This document shows positions 8,758 to 17,725 of a stretch of DNA of 64,000 nt, piece after piece. The stretch's first letter is position 1; the number at the start of each line of letters is the position of its first letter. Source of the stretch: an uncultured Opitutia bacterium. Lineage in GTDB: Bacteria > Verrucomicrobiota > Verrucomicrobiia > Opitutales > Opitutaceae. The notes under the pieces are model-generated. The model worked only from the letters and a program-made list of their open reading frames with translations. It did not search any database and was not told the origin of the DNA. A program made the position numbers and the translations under genes. Location of the stretch: contig CAIRTK010000003.1 of the NCBI GenBank assembly GCA_903881475.1, forward strand, positions 1 to 64,000, read 5' to 3'.

Positions 8758-9029
8758 ATCCGCCGGGCCAGCTCGAAGTCTTTCTCCGTCACCTTGCCGC
8801 CGGCATCATGCGTGTTGAGGCGGATTGTAACACGGTTGTAGACGTTGGTCCATTCCGGATGGTGGTCCAGCGCCTCCGCCTCAAACCCGACGCGCACCAT
8901 GAAGCCCAGGGCCTCGCGGAAATTCCCAAACGTAAATGTCTTCACCAGCGCCTCACGCTTGAATGTCCAGCCGGGCAGCGCGCTGAGCGCCGCCGCGATC
9001 TTCGCCGCCGTCAGGGGTTTGCTCGCCAT
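8733..9029 (-). CDS. phhB: Pterin-4a-carbinolamine dehydratase family protein
   Basis: Predicted to dehydrate 4a-hydroxytetrahydropterin (recycling of tetrahydrobiopterin-type cofactor) in the cytoplasm, 98 residues. The hallmark is ALDHHPEWTNVYNRVTIRLNTHDAGG, which holds the His-His-Pro-x-Trp active-site motif, followed by VTEKDFELARRI. The frame is open upstream to 9113, but the alpha/beta fold starts at MASKPLTAAKIAAAL, so 9029 is chosen. No phenylalanine hydroxylase is in the window; many bacteria keep this protein for a molybdopterin- or repair-related role. Converges on and overlaps the preceding membrane-protein gene by 25 bases. Confidence 0.93.
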   Translation of the reverse strand: MASKPLTAAKIAAALSALPGWTFKREALVKTFTFGNFREALGFMVRVGFEAEALDHHPEWTNVYNRVTIRLNTHDAGGKVTEKDFELARRIQAVSWVG

Positions 9030-9158
9030 GTTTCCAGTGTATGCCGGGCCGTGCCTTTGGCAAGGGGCCTTGGCTTTCGCTGCCGCCCTCGCCGGGCCCA
9101 CCTGCCGCCACAAGTTACGACTCGCCTCCCCGCGCCGATTTGGGCGTGGTGACGGGGC

Positions 9159-10277
9159 ATGCCTTCGCTTGCGACCGACCTTTTTGACTACGCCCTGCCG
9201 CCCCGGCTGATCGCCCAGTCGCCCGCGGCCCGGCGCGATGCGTCACGGCTGCTGGTGGTGGATCGCGCAGCCCATACGGTCGCGCACCACACGTTTGCCG
9301 ACCTGCCCCTGTTTCTCCGCGCGGGCGACACGCTCTTCCGCAACAATGCCGCCGTGCTGCCCGCCCGTCTGCGGGCAGTACGGCCCACCGGCGGACAGGT
9401 GGAATGCTTTCTCCTGCGCCCCGTCGCGGGCGAACAGACCTGGCGCTGCCTGATCAAGCCGGGCAAGAAGCTGTCGATGGGCGCGACGTTCGCCCATCCT
9501 TCCGGCGCGTTCACGGGAACGGTCCAGGCCAAGGAGCCCGATGGCTCCGCCGTCGTGCAGTTTGCCACCCGCGATGACCAGCCGATTACCGTCATCGCCA
9601 ATCAGCTGGGCGAGGTACCGTTGCCACCGTACATCCAGCGCAAGGATGACTCGCACCGGGTGGACGATCTCGAGCGTTACCAGACCGTCTATGCCAACCG
9701 CGCCCGGCAGGTGGCCGTCGCCGCACCGACCGCCGGGCTGCATTTCACTCCGGGATTGCTCGCCGCGCTGGAGACCCAGGGTGTGAAAACCGCGGAGATC
9801 ACGCTCCATGTGGGGCTCGGAACCTTTCGGCCGATCATGACCGACACCGTCGAGGCCCATGACATCCACCGGGAGCTTTACGAGCTGCCGGCAGCGACGC
9901 GGCAGGCCCTCGTCCAGACCGCGGGGCGGCGCGTGGCCGTGGGGACGACGACGGTGCGGACGCTCGAGGACTTCTTGGGGATAGAAGCCCGTCCCGCAAG
10001 CGGGAGAAAGGAGGGGGGTGATGGAAGATCAGGAGTGCCAGAGGAGGATTATTTTGGGGAGGCAGGGATTTTCATCTATCCGCCATACGCATTCCGGGGG
10101 GTGGACACATTGATCACGAACTTCCACCAACCCCGTTCCACCCTGCTGTGCCTCGTGGCGGCGTTTCTCGCGCCGGGTTCGACGTCGGGGATCGGCTGGC
10201 TGCATGAGATCTATGCCGAGGCGATCGCCCGGGAATACCGGTTTTTCAGCTACGGCGACGCGATGTTGATCGTGTGA
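9159..10277 (+). CDS. queA: S-adenosylmethionine:tRNA ribosyltransferase-isomerase
   Basis: Transfers and isomerises the ribose of SAM onto 7-aminomethyl-7-deazaguanine in tRNA to make epoxyqueuosine. The family start (TDLFDYALPPRLIAQSPAARRDASRLLV), APTAGLHFTP, HVGLGTFRPI, VGTTTVRTLE, IFIYPPYAFRGVDTLITNFHQPRSTLLCLVAAF and the final YRFFSYGDAMLI are all present. Length 372 exceeds the usual 340-350 because of an extra hydrophilic stretch at about residues 274-300 (ARPASGRKEGGDGRSG...), encoded by purine-rich DNA containing a small palindrome TCCCGCAAGCGGGA (9992-10005). The insert sits in a loop before FIYPP, so activity is probably kept. Confidence 0.96.
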   Translation: MPSLATDLFDYALPPRLIAQSPAARRDASRLLVVDRAAHTVAHHTFADLPLFLRAGDTLFRNNAAVLPARLRAVRPTGGQVECFLLRPVAGEQTWRCLIKPGKKLSMGATFAHPSGAFTGTVQAKEPDGSAVVQFATRDDQPITVIANQLGEVPLPPYIQRKDDSHRVDDLERYQTVYANRARQVAVAAPTAGLHFTPGLLAALETQGVKTAEITLHVGLGTFRPIMTDTVEAHDIHRELYELPAATRQALVQTAGRRVAVGTTTVRTLEDFLGIEARPASGRKEGGDGRSGVPEEDYFGEAGIFIYPPYAFRGVDTLITNFHQPRSTLLCLVAAFLAPGSTSGIGWLHEIYAEAIAREYRFFSYGDAMLIV

Positions 10278-10325
10278 GTTGCGCCGCGGGCAAACTTCGC
10301 TTCACTGTTCAGCTCTTCCACAACC

Positions 10326-10916
10326 ATGAAAAACCTCACCCGTCTTGTTCTCGCCTCCGTCCTGACCCTCGGCCTGTTCGCCTCCGCGAACGCCGCGGTC
10401 GAGACCTATAGCATCGATCCGGTGCATTCCTCCGTCGGCTTCGGTATCCGCCACCTGTTCAGCAAGGTGCCGGGTAGCTTCACCAAGTTCAGCGGCACCA
10501 TCGTGGTGGATCGCGCCAATCCGGCCGCCAATTCGGTCGAGGCGACCATTGACATCGGCAGCGTCAACACCGCGAGCGACAAGCGCGACGGCCACCTGAA
10601 GAGCCCTGATTTCTTCGATGCGGCCAAATTTCCGGCCATCACTTTCAAGAGCAAGGCGTGGAAGAAGACCGGTGAAGACTCCTTCGATGTCACGGGCGAC
10701 CTTACGATCAAGGGCGTGACCAAGGAGGTCGTGCTGGCCGTAAAGTCCCTGGGCTTTGGTGCCGGCATGATGCCCGGCACGCAGGTTTCCGGCTGGGAGG
10801 CCAGTGCCACGATCAACCGCCGCGACTTCGGGGTGGACGGTCCCGCCATGATTGGCCGCGCCGTCGGCGATGAGGTCGCGATCTCGATCAGCGTCGAGGC
10901 CGACCTGAAGAAGTAA
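10326..10916 (+). CDS. YceI-family periplasmic lipid-binding protein
   Basis: A 196-residue secreted protein: signal peptide MKNLTRLVLASVLTLGLFAS with cleavage likely after ANA (about residue 23), then a YceI lipocalin-like barrel. Family signs are YSIDPVHSSVGFGIRHLFSKVPGSF at the first strand, DKRDGHLKSPDFFDAAKFPAITFKS, and the terminal DFGVDGPAMIGRAVGDEVAISISVEA. YceI proteins bind polyisoprenoids and are often stress-induced; the exact ligand here is not known. A strong rho-independent terminator follows at 10943-10975, so the transcript ends after this gene. Confidence 0.93.
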   Translation: MKNLTRLVLASVLTLGLFASANAAVETYSIDPVHSSVGFGIRHLFSKVPGSFTKFSGTIVVDRANPAANSVEATIDIGSVNTASDKRDGHLKSPDFFDAAKFPAITFKSKAWKKTGEDSFDVTGDLTIKGVTKEVVLAVKSLGFGAGMMPGTQVSGWEASATINRRDFGVDGPAMIGRAVGDEVAISISVEADLKK

Positions 10917-10942
10917 GCCCCCAGGCAGTCCATTTCAGCGCC

Positions 10943-10975
10943 AGGACGGCCCGCAAGGCCGTCCTTTCTTTTTCT
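10943..10975 (+). terminator. Rho-independent terminator after yceI
   Basis: A perfect 9-bp GC stem (AGGACGGCC, loop CGCAA, GGCCGTCCT) is followed by TTTCTTTTTCTT. It lies 27 bases after the yceI stop. Confidence 0.9.
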
Positions 10976-11006
10976 TCCGACCCGGCCACACTGGCCGCAC
11001 TTGCCC

Positions 11007-11369
11007 ATGACCGACGACGAACTGCAGACCCTGATCGAGGATGCGACGGCGGACTTCGCCTTGGGCGAAGGGGAGACGGCGCTGGCGAAACTCACCGAGG
11101 CCACGGCTGCGGCGCCGGCCTCCTTCGAGGCGTGGCATGCGCTTTCGGAGGTCAATTTCTCCCTGCGCCGGCTGGATCCGGCCCTGGCCGCGGCCGAGCG
11201 GGCCCATGCGCTGAGGCCCGATGACCTGTTCATCAACACCACCCTCTCCCGCATCTGGATGGAGCGGGGCGACAAGGCCCGGGCGGAACACTTCGGCGCG
11301 CAGGCAAAAATCCAAGGCTGGAAGGATCAGTTGAAGAATCCCGGTCAGCAAACCGATGGCATCAAGTGA
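11007..11369 (+). CDS. Small tetratricopeptide-repeat protein
   Basis: A 120-residue soluble helical protein starting MTDDELQTLIEDATADFALG. Three TPR-like helical pairs are visible (FALGEGETALAKLTEATAAAP; FEAWHALSEVNFSLRRLDPALAAAERAHALRP; DDLFINTTLSRIWMERGDKARAEHFGAQAKI), each with the small/large residue spacing of the motif. It probably mediates protein contacts; no partner is implied except its neighbour accA 49 bases downstream. A TTG two codons upstream (11001) is less likely than the ATG. Confidence 0.85.
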   Translation: MTDDELQTLIEDATADFALGEGETALAKLTEATAAAPASFEAWHALSEVNFSLRRLDPALAAAERAHALRPDDLFINTTLSRIWMERGDKARAEHFGAQAKIQGWKDQLKNPGQQTDGIK

Positions 11370-11381
11370 TTTCCCCGTCCG

Positions 11382-11411
11382 TTGACAGCGGAAGGGCGGC
11401 GCCGGTAGTTT
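11382..11411 (+). promoter_or_regulatory. Candidate sigma-70 promoter for accA (possibly leaderless)
   Basis: A perfect -35 TTGACA (11382-11387) is followed after 18 bases by TAGTTT (11406-11411, 3 of 6 matches to TATAAT, including the first two bases and last). The expected transcription start falls at or within a base or two of the accA ATG at 11419, which would make the mRNA leaderless. Confidence 0.45.
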
Positions 11412-11418
11412 TGAAGCG

Positions 11419-12399
11419 ATGCAAAAGCCGGTTTACGCCTTGGAGTTCGAGAAGCCCTTGCTGGAACTGACGAAAGAGCTCGATTCGATCCACCAGAAGT
11501 CACTCGAAAACAACGTCAACCTGTCCTCCGAGGTCCGTGCCATGGAGAAGCGCATCGACCAGGCGCGAAAGGAGATCTACGGCAACCTGACGCCGTGGCA
11601 GCGGGTCCAGATCGCGCGCCACCCCAAGCGACCCTACGCCTTGGACTACGTCGAAATGATTTGCGAAGGCTACCAGGAGTTGCACGGTGATCGTCAGTTC
11701 CGGGATGACCGGGCCTTGGTTGGCGGGACCGCTTTCTTTAACGGCGAGGCCGTCATGATCATCGCCCAGCAAAAAGGCCGGGACACCAAGGAAAACATCC
11801 TGCGCAACTTCGGCATGCCCCAGCCCGAGGGCTACCGGAAGGCGCTGCGGCTGTTCAAGACGGCGGAGCGGTTCGGCCTGCCCGTCATCACCTTCATCGA
11901 TACGCCCGGCGCCTACCCGGGCGTCGAGTCCGAGGCCCGCCACGTCTCCGAGGCCATCGCGGTCAACCTGCGCGAGATGGCCATGCTCCGGGTGCCCTCG
12001 ATTGCCGTCGTCGTGGGCGAGGGCGGGTCCGGCGGTGCGCTTGGCATCGGCGTGACGGACCGGGTGCTCATTTTCGAGAACAGCTATTATTCGGTCATCT
12101 CGCCCGAGGGCTGCGCGGCAATCCTCTGGAAGGACCGCGCCGCGGCTCCGCAGGCCGCCGCGGCGCTGAAACTCAACGCCGCCACGCTGGAAGGCCTCGG
12201 CGTGGTGGACGAAGTGCTGCCCGAGCCGATGGGCGGCGCCCAAAACGATCCCGCCCAAGCCGCCGCCGCGTTGAAATACGCGCTGCTGAAGCATCTCAAC
12301 GACCTGCGGGCGCTGGATGCCGACAAACTGGTCAGCACGCGTTACGACCGGTACCGCCGCCTCGGCTCCTATCGAGAGGCCGGCGTGGTGCACAACTAG
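11419..12399 (+). CDS. accA: Acetyl-CoA carboxylase carboxyltransferase subunit alpha
   Basis: Alpha half of the carboxyltransferase that moves CO2 from biotin to acetyl-CoA, the first step of fatty acid synthesis. At 326 residues it is close to the E. coli protein. The N-terminal helical LEFEKPLLELTKELDSI, then RHPKRPYALDYVEMI, the GDR.FRDDRALVGG strand, NFGMPQPEGYRKALRLFKTAERFGLPVITFIDTPGAYPG and GEGGSGGALGIGV form the crotonase-fold core and oxyanion-hole glycines. No accD, accB or accC lies nearby. Ends convergent with the YmdB-type gene. Confidence 0.97.
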   Translation: MQKPVYALEFEKPLLELTKELDSIHQKSLENNVNLSSEVRAMEKRIDQARKEIYGNLTPWQRVQIARHPKRPYALDYVEMICEGYQELHGDRQFRDDRALVGGTAFFNGEAVMIIAQQKGRDTKENILRNFGMPQPEGYRKALRLFKTAERFGLPVITFIDTPGAYPGVESEARHVSEAIAVNLREMAMLRVPSIAVVVGEGGSGGALGIGVTDRVLIFENSYYSVISPEGCAAILWKDRAAAPQAAAALKLNAATLEGLGVVDEVLPEPMGGAQNDPAQAAAALKYALLKHLNDLRALDADKLVSTRYDRYRRLGSYREAGVVHN

Positions 12400-12427
12400 G
12401 GCCGGCGCCGGTTCTTCCGGCCACCTC

Positions 12428-13210
12428 CTACTTTCGCACCGTCAGCAATTCGATCTTCTCGGCGCGGGCCATCGACGGGCTGATCTCGATCAGCACCCCC
12501 GAAAGCCGCACATCCTCTGTCGCGACCTCGAACCGGCGGGGCATCCCATCCACAAAGCGCGCCACCACCGGCTCAACCTGGCGGCCCAGCACGCTGGCAT
12601 AGGGACCGGTCATGCCGACATCGCAGATGAACGCCGTGCCCTTGGGCAGCACCCGGGCGTCGGCCGTCGGCACATGCGTATGCGTGCCAAGGACGGCCGT
12701 CACGCGGCCATCAAGATACCAGCCGAGCGCCTGTTTTTCCGACGTGGCCTCCGCATGAATCTCTACGACGATGGCATCCGCCTGGCCCTTCAGGCGCTCC
12801 AGCATGCGGTCGGCGCAGAGAAACGGACAATCCGCCTTCAGACCCATGAAGGTGCGGCCCAGCACCGTGAACACCGCCACCCGGAACCCACGCTGCTCGA
12901 TGATGAGGTGATCCGAGCCGGGATTGGACGCGGGAAGATTGGCCGGGCGGCAGACTCGCTCAGTTTGGGTAATTTCATGCTCCCAGCCGCGCTGGTCCCA
13001 GACATGGTCGCCTAGCGTGAGCGCATCGATGCCGGCCTCGATGAGGGACTTGGCGATCACCCCGGTGATGCCGGCCCCGGCCGCCGCGTTTTCGCCGTTG
13101 GCGATGACGAAATCCAGGCTGTGCACCCGGCGCAGCCCGGCGAGCCGCTCGTTGATGATGTCGCGGCCGGGACGGCCGACAATGTCACCGATGAAGAGCA
13201 GTTTGATCAT
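12428..13210 (-). CDS. YmdB-family metallophosphoesterase
   Basis: A 260-residue calcineurin-like phosphoesterase of the TIGR00282/YmdB family, known in Bacillus as a cyclic-nucleotide phosphodiesterase. Metal ligands are visible in order: [10 protein letters not shown] (start), [34 protein letters not shown] and [26 protein letters not shown]. The frame extends upstream to 13330, but the fold begins at [12 protein letters not shown], giving the start at 13210. Divergent from ilvB with about 160 bases between. With two cyclases in this window a cyclic-nucleotide role is tempting, but that link is inference only. Confidence 0.92.
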   Translation of the reverse strand: MIKLLFIGDIVGRPGRDIINERLAGLRRVHSLDFVIANGENAAAGAGITGVIAKSLIEAGIDALTLGDHVWDQRGWEHEITQTERVCRPANLPASNPGSDHLIIEQRGFRVAVFTVLGRTFMGLKADCPFLCADRMLERLKGQADAIVVEIHAEATSEKQALGWYLDGRVTAVLGTHTHVPTADARVLPKGTAFICDVGMTGPYASVLGRQVEPVVARFVDGMPRRFEVATEDVRLSGVLIEISPSMARAEKIELLTVRK

Positions 13211-13371
13211 GCGGCCAACGTGCCGCCCGCGCCGGGTCGCGCCAACCGAAATCGTTATGACACGAAAGGGGGTTCCAGGGGCCCTGGCGCGCCGAAGCCT
13301 GCGCGAAGGCGGCTTGCCACGGGCGCCCAAATTTGTGTTATCTCGCCGTCCCTCCGCCTCATTTTACCGCC

Positions 13372-15150
13372 ATGAAAAAAGACCAAACCTCCCCCGCTGC
13401 GTTTCCCAAGGCCGAGATCGGCCGCGAAATGAAGGGCTCCGACGCCGTCGTCGAGTGCCTCATCCGCGAGGGCGTCGATGTCATCTTCGCGTACCCCGGC
13501 GGCGCGTCGCAGGAGCTGCACCAGTCGCTCGCGCGCACCGACAAGATCCGCACCATCCTGCCCCGCCATGAACAGGGCGGCTCGTTCGCCGCGGAGGGCT
13601 ACGCCCGCGCCACCGGCAAGGTCGGCGTGTGCATGGCGACCAGCGGCCCCGGCGCGACCAACCTCGTGTCCGCCATCGCCGATGCGTACATGGACTCCAT
13701 CCCGCTCGTCGCGATCACGGGCCAGGTTTACTCGAAATACATCGGCAAGATGGCGTTCCAGGAGACCGACTTTTACGGCATGACGCTGCCGATCGTAAAG
13801 CACTCCTACCTTGTGATGGACGTGCATGAGCTGCCGCGCGTATTCAAAGAGGCCTTTTATCTCGCCCGCAGCGGCCGGCCCGGCCCCGTCATCATCGACC
13901 TGCCGAAGGACGTCCAGCAGGCGAAGTTCCAGCCTGTCTTCCCGGCCACGGTGGAGTTCCGCAATCCGTACGCCACTGCGACCCAGACCGCCACCGACGA
14001 ACAGCTCAAGGAAGTCCTCGCCCTGATCGGCGAGGCCAAAAAGCCCGTCCTCTATGCCGGCGGCGGCATCATTTCCTCCGGCGCGCATGCCGAACTGAAG
14101 GCGTTCGCCGAGAAAACCAACGTGCCGGTCGCCACCACCCTGATGGGCCTGGGTGGTTTTCCCGAGACCCACCCGCTCTCGATGCAGTGGTTCGGCATGC
14201 ACGGCGCCGCCTATGGCAACTGGGCCGTGGACCAGTGCGATCTCCTGCTCTGCGTCGGCGCGCGCTTCGACGACCGCATCACCGGGGACACGAACAAATT
14301 CGCCACCCACGCGAAGATCGTCCACATCGACATCGACGCCTCGGAACACAACAAGAACAAGCGCGTCCTGCTCCCGATCGTCAGCGACATCAAGCCCGCG
14401 CTCACCCGGCTCAACGAACTGGCCACGGCCAGCAAGTTCAAGGCCCCCGACACCGCCGCCTGGCACGCCCAGATCGCGACGTGGAAGAAGGAGCAGCCGT
14501 TCCGCTTCGACCACAGCCAGCACATCGTCCCGCAGGAGGCGGTCGCCGCGCTGTATGAACTGACCAAGGGCGACGCGATCATCACGACCGGCGTCGGCCA
14601 GCACCAGATGTGGGCCGCGCAATTCTACCGTTTCAACGAGCCGCGCCGCTACATCAGCTCGCTCGGCCTCGGCGCGATGGGCTTCGGCTATCCCGCGGCG
14701 CTCGGCGCCAAGGTCGCCTTCCCCGACAAGGAGGTCATCGACATCGATGGTGACGGCTCGTTCATGATGAACATCCAGGAGCTCGCCACCGCGCACATCG
14801 AGAAGATCGCCGCGAAGGCGATGATCCTGAACAACCAGCACCTCGGCATGGTCGTGCAGTGGGAAGACCGTTTCTACGGCAGCGTCCGCGGCAACACCAT
14901 CCTCGGTGATGAATCCAATGTCGGCAGCCCCGAGAATCTCGGCGGCCTCTATCCTGATTTCGTGAAGATCGCCGAGGGTTTCGGCGTCAAGGGCCGCCGG
15001 GTCCACCAGAAGAGCGAGCTGAAGGCCGCTATCCAGGAGATGCTCGACCATGACGGCCCGTTCGTCCTCGACATCATCGTGCCCTACACGGAGCACGTGC
15101 TGCCGATGATCCCGGCCGGCAAGACGGTGAAGGACATGATCCTCAAATAG
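13372..15150 (+). CDS. ilvB: Acetolactate synthase large (catalytic) subunit
   Basis: TPP-dependent enzyme that joins two pyruvates (or pyruvate and 2-oxobutyrate), first common step of branched-chain amino acid synthesis; 592 residues. Seen: [11 protein letters not shown], the TPP-activating glutamate in [20 protein letters not shown], the FAD/ central domain YAGGGI, and the TPP/Mg motif [15 protein letters not shown]...[18 protein letters not shown]. The ATG at 13372 is preferred over an in-frame TTG at 13333. No regulatory ilvN follows; the gene ends in a 17-bp-arm palindrome that includes its own last codons. Confidence 0.96.
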   Translation: MKKDQTSPAAFPKAEIGREMKGSDAVVECLIREGVDVIFAYPGGASQELHQSLARTDKIRTILPRHEQGGSFAAEGYARATGKVGVCMATSGPGATNLVSAIADAYMDSIPLVAITGQVYSKYIGKMAFQETDFYGMTLPIVKHSYLVMDVHELPRVFKEAFYLARSGRPGPVIIDLPKDVQQAKFQPVFPATVEFRNPYATATQTATDEQLKEVLALIGEAKKPVLYAGGGIISSGAHAELKAFAEKTNVPVATTLMGLGGFPETHPLSMQWFGMHGAAYGNWAVDQCDLLLCVGARFDDRITGDTNKFATHAKIVHIDIDASEHNKNKRVLLPIVSDIKPALTRLNELATASKFKAPDTAAWHAQIATWKKEQPFRFDHSQHIVPQEAVAALYELTKGDAIITTGVGQHQMWAAQFYRFNEPRRYISSLGLGAMGFGYPAALGAKVAFPDKEVIDIDGDGSFMMNIQELATAHIEKIAAKAMILNNQHLGMVVQWEDRFYGSVRGNTILGDESNVGSPENLGGLYPDFVKIAEGFGVKGRRVHQKSELKAAIQEMLDHDGPFVLDIIVPYTEHVLPMIPAGKTVKDMILK

Positions 15151-15172
15151 CGCCGGGCGCTATTTGAGGATC
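15138..15172. terminator. Snap-back palindrome over the ilvB stop codon
   Basis: Arms 15138-15154 and 15156-15172 are perfect 17-base reverse complements with a one-base centre (GATCCTCAAATAGCGCC and its mirror). The left arm comprises the last codons and TAG of ilvB; the right arm is their inverted copy. Likely an intrinsic 3' end hairpin, though a U-tract is lacking. Confidence 0.8.
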
Positions 15173-15314
15173 GGGAGACGTAAGCGGGGGAAACGGCGCA
15201 GGGAAATTCCTGCTGCGCTTCATCTGTCCGCGCTGGCTCAGCCGCATCGGTTCCAAATCAGCCCACGCGCAGCCGTCAAACCTCCTTTCTCCATTATCCC
15301 TGCTCCCTTCTCCC

Positions 15315-15365
15315 CGTGATGACGGAAAAAAGCGCACGGCAGGGCGCTATTTTTCCGTCATCACG
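15315..15365. terminator. Snap-back palindrome over the cyclase stop codon
   Basis: Left arm about 15315-15335 (CGTGATGACGGAAAAAAGCG...) is mirrored at about 15344-15365 with one bulged base. The right-hand arm holds the last codons and TAG of the minus-strand CHASE2 cyclase. Read on the minus strand the structure contains a run of six T in the distal arm, so it may terminate that transcript. Confidence 0.75.
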
Positions 15366-17578
15366 TACACGCCGTCCCAGTCCGGCGGTGGCGGTTCCTC
15401 TTTATAGCCTTCAGTGATGTGAATATAGACGAGCGAGGGGTTGGTCTTCACGTCCGGTGTCTTGCCGGGTTGGTTGGGTTCAAGGGCCTGGCTCTGCCGG
15501 AACAGCGCGATCGCGCCGTCCCAATCGCGGGCATAATGCCGTTCCAGCCCCTGCTCGAACAAGGCGATGCATTCGCGGGCACCTTCGGGCAGAGTCTCCT
15601 TCAGTCCAACGATCTCGAAGATCGGCACGGGTTTCGTACGGCCTTTCACCACAATCCGGCCCAGCGCACGGAAAACGACGCGGTCGCCGCCATGCTGCTC
15701 GCAGGCCTGCTTCGTCGCCTCGGCACACATCGTGTAGGCACCCCAGCTCTTCGCGCCGCTCTCCATGCGGGCCGCCAAGTTCACGTTGTCGCCCATCATG
15801 GTGTAGTTGAACCGCGTGCGGCTGCCCATGTTGCCGATCATGCAGACGCCGGTGTTCAGGCCGACGCGCGTCTGCATCTCCCAAACGATCTCCGGCCATT
15901 TCCCGCCCTCGCCCTTCCACTTGTCGCGGAGTTCGCCGAGCTTCTGGTGCACGCGCTGGGTGGCGACACAGGCGCGATAGGCGTGGTCCTTGACCGCAAT
16001 CGGCGCGCCGAACATCGCCACGACCGCGTCGCCGATGTACTTGTCGAGTGTCCCGCCCTCCTCCTGCACAATGTCGGTGCAGGCCGTGAGGTACTCGTTC
16101 ATCAGCTCGACCAGCGGTCCTGAGCCCAGCTTTTCGGAAAACGTGGAGAATGACTGGATGTCACTGAAGTAGGCGGTGATCTCGGCGTCATGGCCGCCAA
16201 GCTGCGGGCTCTCGCCCGACTCGACCATGCGTTCAACCAGCTGCGGGGAGACATAGGTCCCAAACATTCCCTTGATGCGGCCCTTGGCTTTCTGTTCGTC
16301 GATCAATTGCCAGCCGACCGCGACCAAGCTGGTCATGATCGTAGCCCCAAGTGGGGCGGACATCGGCAATACGAGATGGTAAGTGGAAAACAACCCGACT
16401 GCCGCTGCAATATATAGCGCAACGACGAAAAGCGCCAAGAGCTTGAAACGAATTCCCTTCGCTCCTTCCGTGAGCGCGAGAAAAACCACCGAGATGGTCA
16501 GAAAAAAAGTCAGTGCATAGTTTGCCCAATCTGGAAGCCGGCGCAGATAAATTCCAGAGATGAACGTCTTCAGTAGGTTACCGTGAAAGCCAACCTGAGG
16601 AACAGGCACATCATCGAACGGCGTTTTCGCCAAGTCCTGCAGCAACGGATCGACCGGTCCGACCAGCACGATGGCATCCTCGAATTGCGCAAAAAAAGTC
16701 TGGCCGATGGCCTGCTTAGCCGGATCCTTGCTTTCCAGCAGGGCAAGGTTTTCACCAAGGTCAGCGACACTGCAGCGCAGATTCATCGGCGAAAGCCAGT
16801 GCGAAAACCAAGTGCTCTCCACGATTTGTCCACGCAATAGCGGGATCGAAGTGACCAGCTCACCGTCCGGGCGCCGCACCTCCATGCGATCGGGGAACCG
16901 CTTCAAGGCCTCGGTCGTAAGCCCCCACTGGATCAAGGCGAGCCGTAGCGAAAGCGGATAGAACGTGTCCCCCGGTGTATCGGCAAAAATCGGCGCTGCC
17001 CGGGCCTCGCCTTTGTAGGTATCGATCAGACCGGGAATTCCCCAGGTCGGTCCCATGATAGGCACGCCTGGCATTTCGGGAGTATCGTTCTTGTTCCGAT
17101 CGGTGAAGCCGTCAAAAATCCAAGGGAATTCCTTTTTCGCCTGCATCAGGCCAGGGCCGGGCACGTAGTTGGCAGCAAGCACCACATTCCGGTGCCGAAA
17201 AATCGACCGACCGAAAAGGCGCCTTCCCTCATTCTGTTCTTTCAGGCCAAAATCGGCCCGGGAATTCTCTGAGAACACAAGGTCGAAGCCCACTGCCTTC
17301 ACCTTGCCATGATCAAAAAGTGCGTCGACCACCTGCCCAAAACGACTGTGATTCCACGGCCACTTGTACGCTTGAATCGCTTCGTTATCGATATCGACAT
17401 AGACCAGTTTAACCGGCGCCTCGAGTTCACCACGCGCCCGGAAACGTAGATCGAGGAGCTTGTTCTCCAGAAATTCCAAATACCCAAAGCCGCTCAATAC
17501 GCACCACAGTGCCGGAATCGCCAGCAGCAGCAGCCAGCGCAGCCACGACAGGGCGGTTTTCTTTTTCGGCTGGGCCAC
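15347..17578 (-). CDS. Adenylate cyclase with CHASE2 sensor domain
   Basis: A 743-residue membrane signalling enzyme. An N-terminal helix (about 9-29) is followed by a periplasmic CHASE2 domain (about 45-345: VKLVYVDIDNEAIQAYKWPWNHSRFGQVV, VGFDLVFSEN), three TM helices (about 350-425) and a class III cyclase domain (about 460-640). Catalytic residues look intact: metal Asp in AYFSDIQSFS and KYIGDAVVAMF, transition-state Asn/Arg in GDNVNLAARME. The Lys of DKYIGD and the Asp of MGDNVN are the pair that selects ATP, so cAMP is the likely product. The start is GTG. Third in a minus-strand row behind an O-antigen-ligase-like gene and a FecR-domain gene. Confidence 0.93.
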   Translation of the reverse strand: MAQPKKKTALSWLRWLLLLAIPALWCVLSGFGYLEFLENKLLDLRFRARGELEAPVKLVYVDIDNEAIQAYKWPWNHSRFGQVVDALFDHGKVKAVGFDLVFSENSRADFGLKEQNEGRRLFGRSIFRHRNVVLAANYVPGPGLMQAKKEFPWIFDGFTDRNKNDTPEMPGVPIMGPTWGIPGLIDTYKGEARAAPIFADTPGDTFYPLSLRLALIQWGLTTEALKRFPDRMEVRRPDGELVTSIPLLRGQIVESTWFSHWLSPMNLRCSVADLGENLALLESKDPAKQAIGQTFFAQFEDAIVLVGPVDPLLQDLAKTPFDDVPVPQVGFHGNLLKTFISGIYLRRLPDWANYALTFFLTISVVFLALTEGAKGIRFKLLALFVVALYIAAAVGLFSTYHLVLPMSAPLGATIMTSLVAVGWQLIDEQKAKGRIKGMFGTYVSPQLVERMVESGESPQLGGHDAEITAYFSDIQSFSTFSEKLGSGPLVELMNEYLTACTDIVQEEGGTLDKYIGDAVVAMFGAPIAVKDHAYRACVATQRVHQKLGELRDKWKGEGGKWPEIVWEMQTRVGLNTGVCMIGNMGSRTRFNYTMMGDNVNLAARMESGAKSWGAYTMCAEATKQACEQHGGDRVVFRALGRIVVKGRTKPVPIFEIVGLKETLPEGARECIALFEQGLERHYARDWDGAIALFRQSQALEPNQPGKTPDVKTNPSLVYIHITEGYKEEPPPPDWDGVYVMTEK

Positions 17579-17670
17579 GGCGGCGGACGCTAGGCGGCGA
17601 CCCGTTTGAATGAAAGCAGATTTGCCGGGATCGGGGCCGTGAGGCCGGGTCCTCGACTCAAGCTCGGAAA

Positions 17671-17705
17671 AGCAAACCGCCCGGATCGCGTGCGATCCGG
17701 GCGGT
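17671..17705 (-). terminator. Rho-independent terminator after the FecR-domain gene
   Basis: On the minus strand a 14-bp perfect stem (ACCGCCCGGATCGC and its mirror with a 2-base centre) is followed by TTTGCTTTT. It lies about 20 bases after the FecR-domain stop and before the cyclase GTG start, so the cyclase is probably expressed by read-through or its own promoter. Confidence 0.9.
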
Positions 17706-17725
17706 CGTGAAACATGCGGGCCAGC

